Below, in pieces: positions 51,616-61,269 of a stretch of DNA of 64,000 bases. The first letter of the stretch is position 1. Each line of letters starts with the position of its first letter. This DNA is from Arthrobacter sp. V1I9 (GTDB lineage Bacteria; Actinomycetota; Actinomycetes; Actinomycetales; Micrococcaceae). The stretch spans positions 1,426,001-1,490,000 of the forward strand of contig NZ_JAUSYU010000001.1 in the NCBI RefSeq assembly GCF_030817075.1. Direction: 5' to 3'. The notes beneath the pieces are model-generated. The model was not told the DNA's origin. It saw nothing but the letters and a program-made list of their open reading frames with translations, and did not search any database. A program made the position numbers and the translations under genes.

Positions 51616-52167
51616 CTAACCCGCGGCGGCAGCGAGATCCGCAGCGGCGTCCCGAACCTTGATCAGGGTCCGCAGGTTGCGTGTTGTGGTGGCGGCTTTG
51701 AACCTGGGTTTGGCGGAGATCCTGCTGAAAGGACTGTCCAGTGTTCCGCCCGCCGGCGCCAGCCAGGCCAGTGCCTCGGGTCCCAGCCTCTTCTGCTCCA
51801 CCCCCTCAAGCGCAGCTCCCGCAGCTTCGAGTTCGTCCAGCATCGCTTCGTCCGAGGAAACCGTGATGTAGGTGTGGGTGCTTTTGTCATCGTCCGGGTA
51901 GGGGCAGGCTGCCACCAGTTCGGACACCCGGGCTGCCTCCAGCACCACCACCCAGGCGTCGTAACCGAACGCATCGCGGAGGCACTTCTCGCACGCCCGT
52001 TTTACCGCCGCAGCATCCAGGCTGCTGGCCAGCACAACGTTTCCGCTGGCAAGGAGGGTCCGGGCAGCGGAAAAGCCCGCAGCATGCAGCGCCTCCCGGA
52101 GATCGGCCATCTTGATGTTGATGCCGCCCACGTTGATGCCGCGAAGAAAGACTGCGTAGCTGCCCAT
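51616..52167 (-). CDS. DUF1697 family protein
   Basis: A 183-residue soluble protein with the DUF1697 signature at its N-terminus (YAVFLRGINVGG, then KMADLREALHAAGF and LLASGNVVLAS). The fold is ferredoxin-like repeats; the function is unknown. It is isolated between the GTPase pair and the regulator at 52224. Confidence 0.88.
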   Translation of the reverse strand: MGSYAVFLRGINVGGINIKMADLREALHAAGFSAARTLLASGNVVLASSLDAAAVKRACEKCLRDAFGYDAWVVVLEAARVSELVAACPYPDDDKSTHTYITVSSDEAMLDELEAAGAALEGVEQKRLGPEALAWLAPAGGTLDSPFSRISAKPRFKAATTTRNLRTLIKVRDAAADLAAAAG

Positions 52168-52223
52168 GGCGAAAATCCTAGCCCCCGCCGTGCAGGCCCT
52201 GGCTGTCCGGCCGCTGGTTTACG

Positions 52224-52943
52224 TCAGTCGTTGTTTTTCCGCAGGGCCTCGGTGAGGACCCGGCCCGCGTTGCAGACCACTTCCGCGTGGAGCCTGCCCG
52301 GCTGCCGGGTGAGGCGCTCGATGGGCCCGGAAATCGAAACAGCGGCTATGACCCGCCCGGAAGGTCCACGCACCGGTGCGGAAACTGAGGCGACCCCCGG
52401 CTCACGTTCGCCGAGGCTCTGGCCCCACCCCCGCCGTCGTACGCCTGCCAGGACCGTAGGCGTGAAGCGGGCCGACTGCAGCCCTTCAAGCAGGCGGTCG
52501 TGGTCCTCCCACGCGAGCAGCACCTGGGCAGCCGATCCTGCCTTCATGGACAGCTGCGTGCCGACCGGGATCGTGTCGCGGAGCCCGATGGGGCGTTCGG
52601 CGGACGCAACACAGACGCGCCAGTCACCCTGCCTGCGGAAGATCTGGGCACTTTCGCCCGTGGCATCGCGCAGCTGCATCAGCACGGGGCCGGCGGAAGC
52701 GATCAAACGGTCCTCGCCTGCAGCCGACGCCAGTTCAACCAGACGGCTTCCCAGGACGAAGCGGCCCTGGATGTCGCGGCTTACCAAGCGGTGATGAACG
52801 AGGGCCAGCGCAAGGCGGTGGACAGTGGGCCGGGCAAGGCCGGTTGCGGCCACCAGCTGCGCCAAAGTGGTGGGGCCGGCCTCGAGTGCATCAAGCACAT
52901 GGGCCGCTTTATCAATGACGCCGACTCCACTAGAATTGTCCAT
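52224..52943 (-). CDS. ndgR: IclR-family regulator of leucine biosynthesis, NdgR/LtbR type
   Basis: A 239-residue regulator. The helix-turn-helix (about 7-65) contains GVIDKAAHVLDALEAGPTTLAQLVAATGLARPTVHRL; the effector domain includes ESAQIFRRQGDWRVCVASAE and AGSAAQVLLAWE. It is divergent from leuCD, the hallmark position of LtbR in Corynebacterium and NdgR in Streptomyces. The ATG at 52943 gives the family's short N-terminus; the 42-codon longer reading runs into the leuC promoter. It probably binds the box at 52958-52975. Confidence 0.88.
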   Translation of the reverse strand: MDNSSGVGVIDKAAHVLDALEAGPTTLAQLVAATGLARPTVHRLALALVHHRLVSRDIQGRFVLGSRLVELASAAGEDRLIASAGPVLMQLRDATGESAQIFRRQGDWRVCVASAERPIGLRDTIPVGTQLSMKAGSAAQVLLAWEDHDRLLEGLQSARFTPTVLAGVRRRGWGQSLGEREPGVASVSAPVRGPSGRVIAAVSISGPIERLTRQPGRLHAEVVCNAGRVLTEALRKNND

Positions 52944-52957
52944 GTAATGATATTGCC

Positions 52958-52975
52958 GTCTCATTATCTGAGATG
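52958..52975. promoter_or_regulatory. Putative NdgR/LtbR operator
   Basis: GTCTCATTATCTGAGATG contains the dyad TCTCA-N5-TGAGA, 15 bp from the regulator start and 81 bp before leuC. A near-identical copy precedes ilvD (26486-26503). It could repress both divergent promoters. Confidence 0.65.
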
Positions 52976-53056
52976 CAAATCTTTCGGCTGGCGCAGTGCG
53001 AACGCGTACTGGTTCAGTGGAACTCATCAGCCAAACAGCAGTGAAGGGAGATGGCC

Positions 53057-54511
53057 ATGGCAAAGACATTGGCCGAGAAAGTCTGGGACGCGCACGTGGT
53101 GCGCAAAGGCGACGGCGACGGTGCCAACGCCCAGCCCGACCTTCTCTTCATCGACCTCCACCTTGTCCACGAGGTCACGTCTCCGCAGGCTTTTGAGGGC
53201 CTCCGGCTTGCTGGCAGGAAGCTGCGCCGGCCGGACCTGACCATCGCCACCGAGGACCACAACACCCCCACGCTGGACATCGACAAGCCTATCGCCGATC
53301 TCACCAGCCGCACCCAGATCCAGACCCTCCGCAACAACTGCGCCGAGTTCGGTGTCCGGCTGCATTCCCTCGGCGACGCCGAACAGGGAATCGTGCACGT
53401 GGTGGGCCCGCAGCTGGGCCTCACCCAGCCGGGCATGACTGTTGTCTGCGGTGACTCGCACACCTCTACCCACGGAGCTTTCGGCGCACTCGCCATGGGC
53501 ATCGGGACGTCGGAGGTGGAACACGTTATGGCCACCCAGACGCTGTCGCTGAAGCCGTTCAAAACGATGGCCATCAACGTCGAAGGCACGCTGCGGCCCG
53601 GCGTCACGGCCAAGGACATCATCCTTGCCGTCATTGCCAAGATCGGCACCGGCGGCGGCCAGGGCTACGTCCTGGAATACCGTGGGTCGGCCATCCGCGC
53701 GCTGTCAATGGATGCCCGGATGACCATCTGCAACATGTCCATCGAAGCCGGCGCACGTGCCGGCATGGTGGCCCCGGATGACACAACCTACAACTACATG
53801 AAGGGCCGTCCACACGCGCCGGAAGGCGCTGACTGGGACGCCGCCGTCGAATACTGGAACACGCTGCGCACTGACGACGACGCCACCTTCGACGCACAGG
53901 TGGACCTGGACGCGGACACCCTGGAGCCGTTCGTCACCTGGGGCACCAACCCCGGCCAGGGCGTCTCGCTGTCCGAATCCGTGCCGTCCCCGGAGGACTT
54001 CGGCGACGAAAACGCCAAGGCCGCCGCCGAACGCGCCCTGCAGTACATGGGACTGGCGGCCGGCACGCCCATGAAGGACATCCGGGTTGACACTGTGTTC
54101 CTCGGATCCTGCACCAACTCCCGCATGGAGGACCTGCGCGCCGCTGCCGACATCATCCGCGGCCGCCGGAAGGATCCGAACATCCGGATGCTGGTGGTGC
54201 CCGGTTCGGCGCGGGTCCGGCTCGAAGCCGAGGCCGAGGGCCTGGACAAGGTCTTCAAGGACTTCGGCGCGGAATGGCGCTTCGCCGGCTGCTCCATGTG
54301 CCTGGGCATGAACCCGGACCAGTTGGACGTGGGAGAGCGCTGTGCGTCCACCTCCAACCGCAACTTCGAAGGGCGCCAGGGCAAGGGCGGCCGCACCCAC
54401 CTGGTGTCCCCGGTGGTTGCCGCAGCGACGGCCATCCGCGGCACGCTCAGTTCGCCGTCGGACCTTGATCCTGATCCTGAATCCGCCGCCATCCGTACCG
54501 ACGCAGCCTAG
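53057..54511 (+). CDS. leuC: 3-isopropylmalate dehydratase large subunit
   Basis: A 484-residue aconitase-family subunit. The [4Fe-4S] ligands are in GSCTNSR and the CSMCLG motif; [15 protein letters not shown] is conserved. I prefer the ATG at 53057 because the AAGGGAG site abuts the ATG at 53051 too closely. It forms the isomerase with LeuD, encoded 8 bp downstream. Confidence 0.96.
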   Translation: MAKTLAEKVWDAHVVRKGDGDGANAQPDLLFIDLHLVHEVTSPQAFEGLRLAGRKLRRPDLTIATEDHNTPTLDIDKPIADLTSRTQIQTLRNNCAEFGVRLHSLGDAEQGIVHVVGPQLGLTQPGMTVVCGDSHTSTHGAFGALAMGIGTSEVEHVMATQTLSLKPFKTMAINVEGTLRPGVTAKDIILAVIAKIGTGGGQGYVLEYRGSAIRALSMDARMTICNMSIEAGARAGMVAPDDTTYNYMKGRPHAPEGADWDAAVEYWNTLRTDDDATFDAQVDLDADTLEPFVTWGTNPGQGVSLSESVPSPEDFGDENAKAAAERALQYMGLAAGTPMKDIRVDTVFLGSCTNSRMEDLRAAADIIRGRRKDPNIRMLVVPGSARVRLEAEAEGLDKVFKDFGAEWRFAGCSMCLGMNPDQLDVGERCASTSNRNFEGRQGKGGRTHLVSPVVAAATAIRGTLSSPSDLDPDPESAAIRTDAA

Positions 54512-54519
54512 GACACGCC

Positions 54520-55122
54520 ATGGAAAAGTTCACCACCCACACCGGAATCGGTGTCCCGCTGCGCCAGAGCAACGTAGACACGGACCAGATCATCCCGGCC
54601 GTCTACCTCAAGCGCATCACCCGCACGGGGTTCGAGGACGCCCTGTTCTCGGCGTGGCGCAAGGACCCGGCCTTCATCCTGAACCAGGCCCCATTCAGCT
54701 CCGGGTCCGTCCTGGTGGCAGGTCCGGATTTCGGCACCGGCTCATCCCGCGAGCATGCCGTCTGGGCGCTGAAGGATTACGGCTTTAGGACCGTGCTCTC
54801 CTCCCGGTTCGCCGACATCTTCAGGGGCAACTCCGGCAAGCAGGGTCTGCTCGCCGCCGAAGTTGCGCAGGATGACATCGAACTGATCTGGAAGGAACTG
54901 GAGAACGCCCCCGGGACCGAGGTCACTGTGGACCTCGCGTCCAAGACAGTGGTCTGCGGCAACATCGTGGCACCCTTCGACATCGACGACTACACCCGGT
55001 GGCGCCTGCTCGAGGGCCTGGACGACATTGGGCTGACCCTCCAGCACGAGGCGGACATCACTGCCTATGAAGCAACGCGTCCCGCCTTCAAGCCGAAAAC
55101 CCTGCCGGCCCGCCTTTCCTGA
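54520..55122 (+). CDS. leuD: 3-isopropylmalate dehydratase small subunit
   Basis: A 200-residue swivelling domain of the isomerase. [39 protein letters not shown] and [18 protein letters not shown] are the family's substrate-contact motifs. It is the second gene of the leuCD operon. Confidence 0.96.
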   Translation: MEKFTTHTGIGVPLRQSNVDTDQIIPAVYLKRITRTGFEDALFSAWRKDPAFILNQAPFSSGSVLVAGPDFGTGSSREHAVWALKDYGFRTVLSSRFADIFRGNSGKQGLLAAEVAQDDIELIWKELENAPGTEVTVDLASKTVVCGNIVAPFDIDDYTRWRLLEGLDDIGLTLQHEADITAYEATRPAFKPKTLPARLS

Positions 55123-55159
55123 CCCGGCTTAGGCAGCCCTGCCTGCCTCCGGAACGCGC

Positions 55160-55186
55160 GACGGCGGTGCGCCACACCGTGCCGTC
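55160..55186 (+). terminator. Possible terminator after leuD
   Basis: GACGGC and GGTG (55160-55169) pair with CACC and GCCGTC (55175-55186) with a 2-nt bulge. There is no T tract, and the fit is moderate. Confidence 0.45.
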
Positions 55187-55282
55187 GTCGCCCGCGTATT
55201 TCGGTTCGGTAACGCGACCTCCTATGCTTGGTTGGAGCCTTTACAAGGGTTTGGGGGCTAGTCATCGTTAGGAAACCGGTAT

Positions 55283-56610
55283 ATGAGTAGTGTTCTGACA
55301 ATCCGCGGCGGAGTCCCGCTTACGGGCCGCGTCACCGTCAGGGGAGCGAAAAACCTCGTTCCTAAGGCAATGGTGGCAGCGTTGCTGGGCAACGAACCGT
55401 CGGTGTTGCGGAATGTGCCGGAGCTCAAGGACGTGGAGGTCGTCACCTCCCTCCTGCAGCTGCACGGCGTTACTGTGGTCAAGGATCCGGTGAGCGGGGA
55501 CCTGACTTTGGACCCGAAAGCAGCCAAGACTGCGCCCAGCACCGCTATCGACGCTCATGCCGGCGACTCCCGGATTCCCATCCTGCTCTGCGGCCCGCTG
55601 ATCCACGCCATCGGCGAAGCGTTCATTCCGGACCTGGGCGGCTGCAAGATCGGCGACCGTCCCATCGACTACCACCTTGATGTGCTCCGCCAGTTCGGTG
55701 CCGTGGTGGAAAAGCGGCCCGGCGGCATCCACATTTCCGCTCCCAAGGGCCTGCACGGTGCCAAGATCTCCCTGCCGTACCCTTCTGTCGGTGCCACCGA
55801 GCAGGTGCTGTTGAGCGCCACGCGCGCCGAGGGCATCACGGAACTGTCCGGAGCTGCAACGGAGCCGGAGATTATCGACCTCATCGCCGTGCTGCAGAAG
55901 ATGGGCGCAATCATCAGCGTCCAGACCGACCGCACCATCCGCATCGAAGGCGTCCGCGACCTCGGCGGCTACAACCACCGCGCGCTTTCGGACCGCAACG
56001 AGTCGGGCGTCGTGGGCCTCCGCTGCCCTGGTGACAAAGGGTGACATCTTCGTTGAAGGCGCCTCCCAGCGCGACATGATGACTTTCCTCAACACCTACC
56101 GCAAGGTGGGCGGCGGCATGGACATCGGCGAGGACGGCATCCGCTTCTACCACCGCGGCGGGAAGCTCAACCCGTTGGTTTTGGAAACAGACGTGCACCC
56201 CGGCTTCATGACCGACTGGCAGCAGCCGCTGGTGGTGGCGCTGACACAGGCCGAAGGCGTCTCGATCGTCCACGAGACTGTCTATGAAAACCGGTTTGGC
56301 TTCACTGATGCCCTCATCCGGATGGGTGCCAGCATCCAGGTGCACCGTGAATGCCTGGGCAGCGTGCCCTGCAGGTTCGGCCAGCGCAACTTCCTCCACT
56401 CCGCCGTCATCTCCGGGCCCACCCAGCTCAAGGGAACCGACATCGACGTGCCGGACCTCCGCGGCGGCTTCAGCCACCTGATCGCAGCCCTGGCGGCCAC
56501 GGGAACCCTCCCGCGTGACCGGAATCGACATCATCAACCGCGGCTACGAGCGCTTCACCGAAAAGCTCGCCGGACTTGGTGCCGACTTCGACATCACCAC
56601 GGCGAAGTAA
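55283..56610 (+). CDS. murA: UDP-N-acetylglucosamine 1-carboxyvinyltransferase, twice frameshifted
   Basis: The first committed enzyme of peptidoglycan synthesis, about 441 residues after repair. The active-site Cys is residue 121 in GGCKIGDRP, the fosfomycin-reactive position (Asp in mycobacteria). There are two breaks. One, in GGG at 56005-56007, separates DRNES from ASWASAALVTKGD. The other, in CCC at 56506-56508, separates ATGT from SRVTGIDIINRG. Dropping one base at each restores the complete protein to ITTAK. Two errors in one essential gene argue strongly for sequence fault. Confidence 0.93.
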
Positions 56611-56620
56611 CGGAACCGAC

Positions 56621-57397
56621 GTGAAGGAATCGGCCAAGAGCCGCGCCACCCTCGCGGTGGTCGCCGCCATAGTACGTCCCTTGTTCAACCTCATGATGGA
56701 CAAGAAGTGGGAAGGCACCGAGAAGCTGCCTGCCGGCGGTTTCATCGCCGCGCCCAACCACTGCACCGAGATTGACCCACTGATCATCGGCCACCTCCTC
56801 TATAACCACAAGCGCGCGCCGCACTTCCTGGCGAAGGCCGGACTCTTCAAGGTTCCCGTTCTGGGCTGGGTCCTGCGGGCAACCAAGCAAGTCCCGGTGG
56901 AACGTTCGACGGCGGGTGCCAACCGTTCGCTGCAGGTTGCCCAGGAGATTGTTGCGGAAGGCGGCGCCATCATTATTTATCCTGAGGGCACACTCACCCG
57001 CGACCCGGACCTGTGGCCCATGAAGGGCCACACCGGCGCGGCACGGCTGGCCCTTGAAGGCGGCATTCCCGTGGTCCCGATCGCCCACTGGGGTGCGCAC
57101 GAAGTGTTCCCGCGCTACGGCAAGCGGTTTCACCTGTTCCCCCGCAAGAAGTCGAGGGTGGTGGTGGGCGAACCCGTCGATCTCAGTGCCTTCATCGGCC
57201 GGCCATTGGACAAGGCCACGCTGACCGGGGCGACTGAGGCCATCATGGACGCCATCACCACGCTCCTGGCGGAACTCCGGGATGAGCAGCCGCCGGCAGA
57301 GCGCTGGGATCCGGCAAAGCAGCAGCAGGCAAAGCACGGCCGCTTCGTAGAACGCGGGCAGCAGAAAACCGGGGAACGGACGGCCGGTGACCTCTGA
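56621..57397 (+). CDS. plsC: 1-acyl-sn-glycerol-3-phosphate acyltransferase (PlsC family)
   Basis: A 258-residue membrane-associated acyltransferase making phosphatidic acid. Motif I, NHCTEIDP, is the HX4D active site; motif III is IIYPEGTLTRD; motif IV is GIPVVPIAHWG. The start is GTG at 56621, 10 bp after murA; a longer reading overlaps murA. It overlaps gpsA by 11 bp, joining phospholipid steps in one operon. Confidence 0.9.
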   Translation: MKESAKSRATLAVVAAIVRPLFNLMMDKKWEGTEKLPAGGFIAAPNHCTEIDPLIIGHLLYNHKRAPHFLAKAGLFKVPVLGWVLRATKQVPVERSTAGANRSLQVAQEIVAEGGAIIIYPEGTLTRDPDLWPMKGHTGAARLALEGGIPVVPIAHWGAHEVFPRYGKRFHLFPRKKSRVVVGEPVDLSAFIGRPLDKATLTGATEAIMDAITTLLAELRDEQPPAERWDPAKQQQAKHGRFVERGQQKTGERTAGDL

Positions 57398-58439
57398 GGG
57401 GAATCACCCCGGTTCGGCCCGGTCCGTTGCAGTGCTCGGAGCGGGCTCCTGGGGGACGACGTTCGCCAAGATCCTGGCCGATGCTGCCACCGCGGCCGGA
57501 GAGCCGCGCGCCATCCGCCTCTGGGGCCGGCGGAGTGAAGTGGTGGAGGAAATCAACACGTTCCACCGCAACTCGCAGTACCTGAAGGACATTGCCCTCC
57601 CGGACAGCATCACGGCCTCCACGGACGTTCGCGACGTGTTTGAAGGGGCCGATCTCGTGGTCCTGGCCGTCCCGGCCCAGTCCCTGCGGCCGCAGTTGCG
57701 CGGGTGGAAGGACCTGGTCGCACCCGGTGCCATGGTGGTTTCCCTAATGAAGGGCCTTGAACTCAGTACCGACGCGCGGATGAGCGAGGTCATCAGCGAG
57801 GAACTCGGCCTGCCCACCGAGCGCATTGCCATCGTCTCCGGGCCGAACCTTGCCATGGAGATTGCCCGTGAAGAACCCACGGCCTCCGTCGTGGCCTGCA
57901 CCGATTCGGCTGCTGCCGGCTGGATCGCCCGCAGCTGCACTGCACCCTACTTCCGGCCCTACACCACCTCAGACATCGTTGGGGTGGAAATCGGCGGCAT
58001 CGTCAAGAACGTGATTGCCCTGGCGGTGGGCATTTGCGAAGGCCGGCAGATGGGGGACAACACCAAAGCCTCGGTGATCACCCGCGGACTGGCTGAAACG
58101 TCGCGCCTTGCCCTTGCGTTGGGCGGGGACGCGAAAACGATGGCCGGCCTGGCCGGCCTGGGCGACCTGGTGGCAACCTGCTCCTCGCCCCTGTCCCGGA
58201 ACCACACTGCCGGACGGCTGCTGGGCCAGGGCCTCACGCTGGAGGAAGTGGGCCAGAAAATGACCCAGACCGCCGAAGGCATCAAGTCCGGCCAGGCCGT
58301 CCACGAACTGGCCGCAAAGCTGGGCGTCGACATGCCGATTACGGCCGCCGTCGTGGCCGTGCTGGCAGGCAAGCTGTCCGTTGACCAACTGGGGCCCGTC
58401 CTGCTGGCCCGGGAACTGAAACCTGAAGGCGATTACTGA
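57387..58439 (+). CDS. gpsA: Glycerol-3-phosphate dehydrogenase [NAD(P)+]
   Basis: A 350-residue enzyme producing sn-glycerol-3-phosphate for phospholipids. GAGSWGTTFAKIL is the nucleotide site; KNVIALAVGICEG contains the catalytic Lys; the substrate-binding GDNTKASVITRGLAE and GLAGLGDLVATC follow. The start is GTG within the end of plsC. ddl starts 2 bp after the stop. Confidence 0.95.
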   Translation: MTSEGNHPGSARSVAVLGAGSWGTTFAKILADAATAAGEPRAIRLWGRRSEVVEEINTFHRNSQYLKDIALPDSITASTDVRDVFEGADLVVLAVPAQSLRPQLRGWKDLVAPGAMVVSLMKGLELSTDARMSEVISEELGLPTERIAIVSGPNLAMEIAREEPTASVVACTDSAAAGWIARSCTAPYFRPYTTSDIVGVEIGGIVKNVIALAVGICEGRQMGDNTKASVITRGLAETSRLALALGGDAKTMAGLAGLGDLVATCSSPLSRNHTAGRLLGQGLTLEEVGQKMTQTAEGIKSGQAVHELAAKLGVDMPITAAVVAVLAGKLSVDQLGPVLLARELKPEGDY

Positions 58440-58441
58440 CA

Positions 58442-59590
58442 ATGTCCCATGACAAACTCACCGCAGCAGAGCCGGCCGGCGGGGCAAAGCCCCGGGTGGC
58501 GGTACTCTTCGGCGGCCGTTCCAGCGAGCATGCCGTCAGTTGCGTGACCGCGGCCGGCGTCCTCGGCGCCATCAACAAGGATAAGTACGAGGTCATCCCG
58601 ATCGGGATCGCCAAGTCCGGGCAATGGGTCCTGGCCGCCGCCGATACTGCGCAGTGGTCCCTGGCAGCGTCCTCGCTGCCCGAGGTGGTTCCGTCGCAGC
58701 AAACGGTGACGCTGGCCCAGATCGGCGGCGAACACCAGCTGATCGTGGCCTCCCCGAACGAGGTCCCGCAGGAACTCGGTGCCGTGGACGTGGTGTTCCC
58801 ACTGCTGCATGGACCGTTCGGCGAGGACGGCACCATCCAGGGGCTGTTGGAACTCTCCGACACCCGGTACGTCGGAGCCGGCGTACTGGCCTCGGCAGTG
58901 GGCATGGACAAGCACTTCATGAAAGTGGTTTTTGAGGCTGCGGGCCTTCAGGTTGGTCCTTACATTCCGGTGACCGACAGGCAATGGCGCAAGGATGCGG
59001 AATCCGTGCGGAAGCAGGTGGACCGGCTTGGCTTCCCCGTTTTTGTGAAGCCTGCGCGGGCCGGATCGTCCATGGGAATCTCGAAAGTTGATTCACTCGA
59101 GGAGTTGGACGCCGCCATCGAGGAAGCACGGCGGCACGACCTCAAACTGGTGATTGAGGCGGGAATCACCGGCCGGGAGATTGAATGCGCGGTGTTGGAA
59201 GGCCGGGGCACCGACGCCCCCAGGACGTCCATGCCGGGAGAGATCTCCGTGGCCGGCGGCACCCACGAGTTCTACGACTTCAACGCAAAGTACGTCGAGG
59301 ACGATGCCGCATCGCTCAGCTGCCCGGCGGACCTCCCGGAGGAAGCGATTGCAAGGGTGCGGGAGCTCTCCGCAGCCGCCTTTGATGCGGTGGGGGCAGA
59401 GGGCCTAAGCCGGGTGGATTTCTTCTACACGCCGGACGGCCAGCTGATCATCAATGAGATCAACACCATGCCGGGCTTCACGCCGAAAAGCATGTACCCG
59501 CAGATGTGGGCCGCCTCAGGGCTGGACTACGCCGAGCTGATCGACGAACTCATCTACCTGGCCCTGAACCGCAAGACCGGGCTCCGCTAG
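58442..59590 (+). CDS. ddl: D-alanine--D-alanine ligase
   Basis: A 382-residue ATP-grasp ligase for the peptidoglycan precursor. VLFGGRSSEHAVSC is at the N-terminus, VFPLLHGPFGEDGTIQGL follows, and VKPARAGSSMGISKV plus INEINTMPGFTPKSMYP form the ATP and metal sites. It is the last gene of the murA-plsC-gpsA-ddl unit. Its TAG stop lies within the hairpin shared with the convergent lipoprotein gene. Confidence 0.96.
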   Translation: MSHDKLTAAEPAGGAKPRVAVLFGGRSSEHAVSCVTAAGVLGAINKDKYEVIPIGIAKSGQWVLAAADTAQWSLAASSLPEVVPSQQTVTLAQIGGEHQLIVASPNEVPQELGAVDVVFPLLHGPFGEDGTIQGLLELSDTRYVGAGVLASAVGMDKHFMKVVFEAAGLQVGPYIPVTDRQWRKDAESVRKQVDRLGFPVFVKPARAGSSMGISKVDSLEELDAAIEEARRHDLKLVIEAGITGREIECAVLEGRGTDAPRTSMPGEISVAGGTHEFYDFNAKYVEDDAASLSCPADLPEEAIARVRELSAAAFDAVGAEGLSRVDFFYTPDGQLIINEINTMPGFTPKSMYPQMWAASGLDYAELIDELIYLALNRKTGLR

Positions 59591-59618
59591 ATTCCTGGGT
59601 GTTTGAGCCAGGAATCTA
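59588..59618. terminator. Shared hairpin containing both convergent stop codons
   Basis: TAGATTCCTGG (59588-59598) and CCAGGAATCTA (59608-59618) form a perfect 11-bp stem. Its two ends are the TAG of ddl and the TAG of the DUF3515 gene. Confidence 0.65.
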
Positions 59619-60119
59619 CCGGCTCTGGGGCAGGTCCTGCAGCTCTTCCTGGCCCACGCAGTTCCTGGTGGCCGGAATTTCACCTGCGGCAACGGCAAGA
59701 TCGGCCAGGACAGTGGCAGAGCTGATCTTGTCCGGATCCATCAGGATTTCGGTGGCGGGCTCCCGGCCGTAGGTGGTCAGCGTCCAGACGGGGTTGCCTT
59801 CCTTGATTACCCAGTCGATCCCGTTGACGGTCACGCAGCGGTCCGTAGTGGGGCCGGGCACGTTGACTCCGCAGCGAAGGATCACCAGGGACGGATCACC
59901 CCAGACCGCGGTGGCCTGGCTGTTCGTCTTGCGCAGCGCCGAGTCACCGATGGCTTCCGGCAGGGCAACCATCATGGGGGCGCAAGCGGGATTAGCGGCA
60001 TCCCGGGCCGCGGGGACGTCGACGGCGGGGGAGCAGGCAGCCAAGGCGAGGGAAACAACGGTCCCGGTCAGCGCCATCCTGGCAGCGCGGGCGGGCAGGG
60101 AAAGCTGGGGGCGGTGCAT
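59616..60119 (-). CDS. DUF3515 family lipoprotein
   Basis: A 167-residue exported protein. The signal peptide ends at the lipobox LALAAC (Cys near 29). The DUF3515 core has RCGVNVPGPTTDRCVTVNGIDWV and GREPATEILMDP, with conserved cysteines that may pair. The function is unknown. Its position between ddl and thiL is typical of actinobacteria, hinting at an envelope role. Confidence 0.87.
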   Translation of the reverse strand: MHRPQLSLPARAARMALTGTVVSLALAACSPAVDVPAARDAANPACAPMMVALPEAIGDSALRKTNSQATAVWGDPSLVILRCGVNVPGPTTDRCVTVNGIDWVIKEGNPVWTLTTYGREPATEILMDPDKISSATVLADLAVAAGEIPATRNCVGQEELQDLPQSR

Positions 60120-60222
60120 ACTCCAAGACTATCGTTGCAGCCCCGTTGTTCCGGACACGGGACCGGCGGCGGCGCGGGCACCGCAGGCACCCATTGTCAG
60201 GGGCCCGCTGTAGCGTAGTGGC

Positions 60223-61269
60223 GTGCCAGAAAAGCGTTTGACCGTCCAAGAGCAGCCGCCCGCCGTCGCCGCCCTCTCCGAGGCAGAACTGCTGGGGCGG
60301 ATATTCCCGCGCCTCTCCCTGAAGGGGAACCATACCCAGGCCACCCTGCTTGGTCCGGGCGATGATGCCGCCGTGGTGGCGGCCCCGGACGGGAAAACGG
60401 TTATCAGCATTGACACGCAGGTCCAGGACCAGGATTTCCGGCTGGAATGGCCCAACGGGTACCGGACCACCGGTTTTGATGTCGGCTGGAAAGCAGCGGC
60501 GCAGAATCTCAGCGACATCAATGCGATGGGAGCCGCGGCCACGTCAATGGTGGTCAGCCTTACCCTTACTCCGGAGACACCTGTTGAGTGGGTGGAAGAC
60601 CTGGCGGACGGACTGACAGCGGGAATCAGGGACCTCGGCGCCGCCCGGTGTTCGGTGGCGGGAGGAGACCTGGGCAAAGGGCGGGAAATCTCCGTCACGG
60701 TTGCCGTCCTGGGTACGCTCGACGGCAACCACGCCGTCCTCCGGTCAGGCGCGCAATCAGGAGATGTCCTGGCACTTGCCGGAACGGTGGGACATGCGGC
60801 CGCGGGCCTGGCCCTTCTTGAGTCGACGGTAGCCATCGGTGCCCTTCGCCCTGAACAGCGCGTCTTCCTTGACCTGCAGTGCAGGCCCCGGCCGCCTTTG
60901 GCTGCCGGCCCTGCTGCCCGGGGCGCCGGCGCCACTGCCATGCTGGACATTTCGGACGGCCTGCTGCGGGACGGGTTACGGCTGGCGACCGCCAGCGGCG
61001 TAACCATGGACCTGGACGCGGCACAGCTCCGGGCGCTGGCGGATGTCCTGCGGCCCGCGTCGGAGCTGTTGGGAACGGATCCGATGTCGTGGGTGCTGGG
61101 CGGCGGAGAGGACCACGGATTGCTCGCCACATTCCCACCGCACGTTCAGCTACCAGCCGGATTCACTGCGATAGGCTCGATACAAGCATTGGGAAGCAAC
61201 GAAAGCCCGAGCGTCACAACAGCGGGCCGGTCCGCGGACACCGGGGGATGGGATCACTTTGCACACTAA
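60223..61269 (+). CDS. thiL: Thiamine-monophosphate kinase
   Basis: A 348-residue AIR-synthase-fold kinase making thiamine diphosphate. GPGDDAAVVAAPDG and the SIDTQVQDQDF metal site are conserved, as are DVGWKAAAQNLSDINAMGA and LDISDGLLRDGLRLA. The start is GTG. No TPP riboswitch is evident upstream. It overlaps the following gene by 11 bp. Confidence 0.94.
   Translation: MPEKRLTVQEQPPAVAALSEAELLGRIFPRLSLKGNHTQATLLGPGDDAAVVAAPDGKTVISIDTQVQDQDFRLEWPNGYRTTGFDVGWKAAAQNLSDINAMGAAATSMVVSLTLTPETPVEWVEDLADGLTAGIRDLGAARCSVAGGDLGKGREISVTVAVLGTLDGNHAVLRSGAQSGDVLALAGTVGHAAAGLALLESTVAIGALRPEQRVFLDLQCRPRPPLAAGPAARGAGATAMLDISDGLLRDGLRLATASGVTMDLDAAQLRALADVLRPASELLGTDPMSWVLGGGEDHGLLATFPPHVQLPAGFTAIGSIQALGSNESPSVTTAGRSADTGGWDHFAH

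Noticed and set aside
55283..56610. Programmed frameshifting or pseudogenisation of murA
   Set aside because: There is no slippery heptamer with stimulatory structure, two separate breaks occur, and the same +1 pattern appears in unrelated genes. Sequence error is simpler.
60120..60222. TPP riboswitch ahead of thiL
   Set aside because: The 103-bp gap has no CUGAGA or ACCUGA-type thi-box core, and thiL is usually not riboswitch-controlled in this setting.
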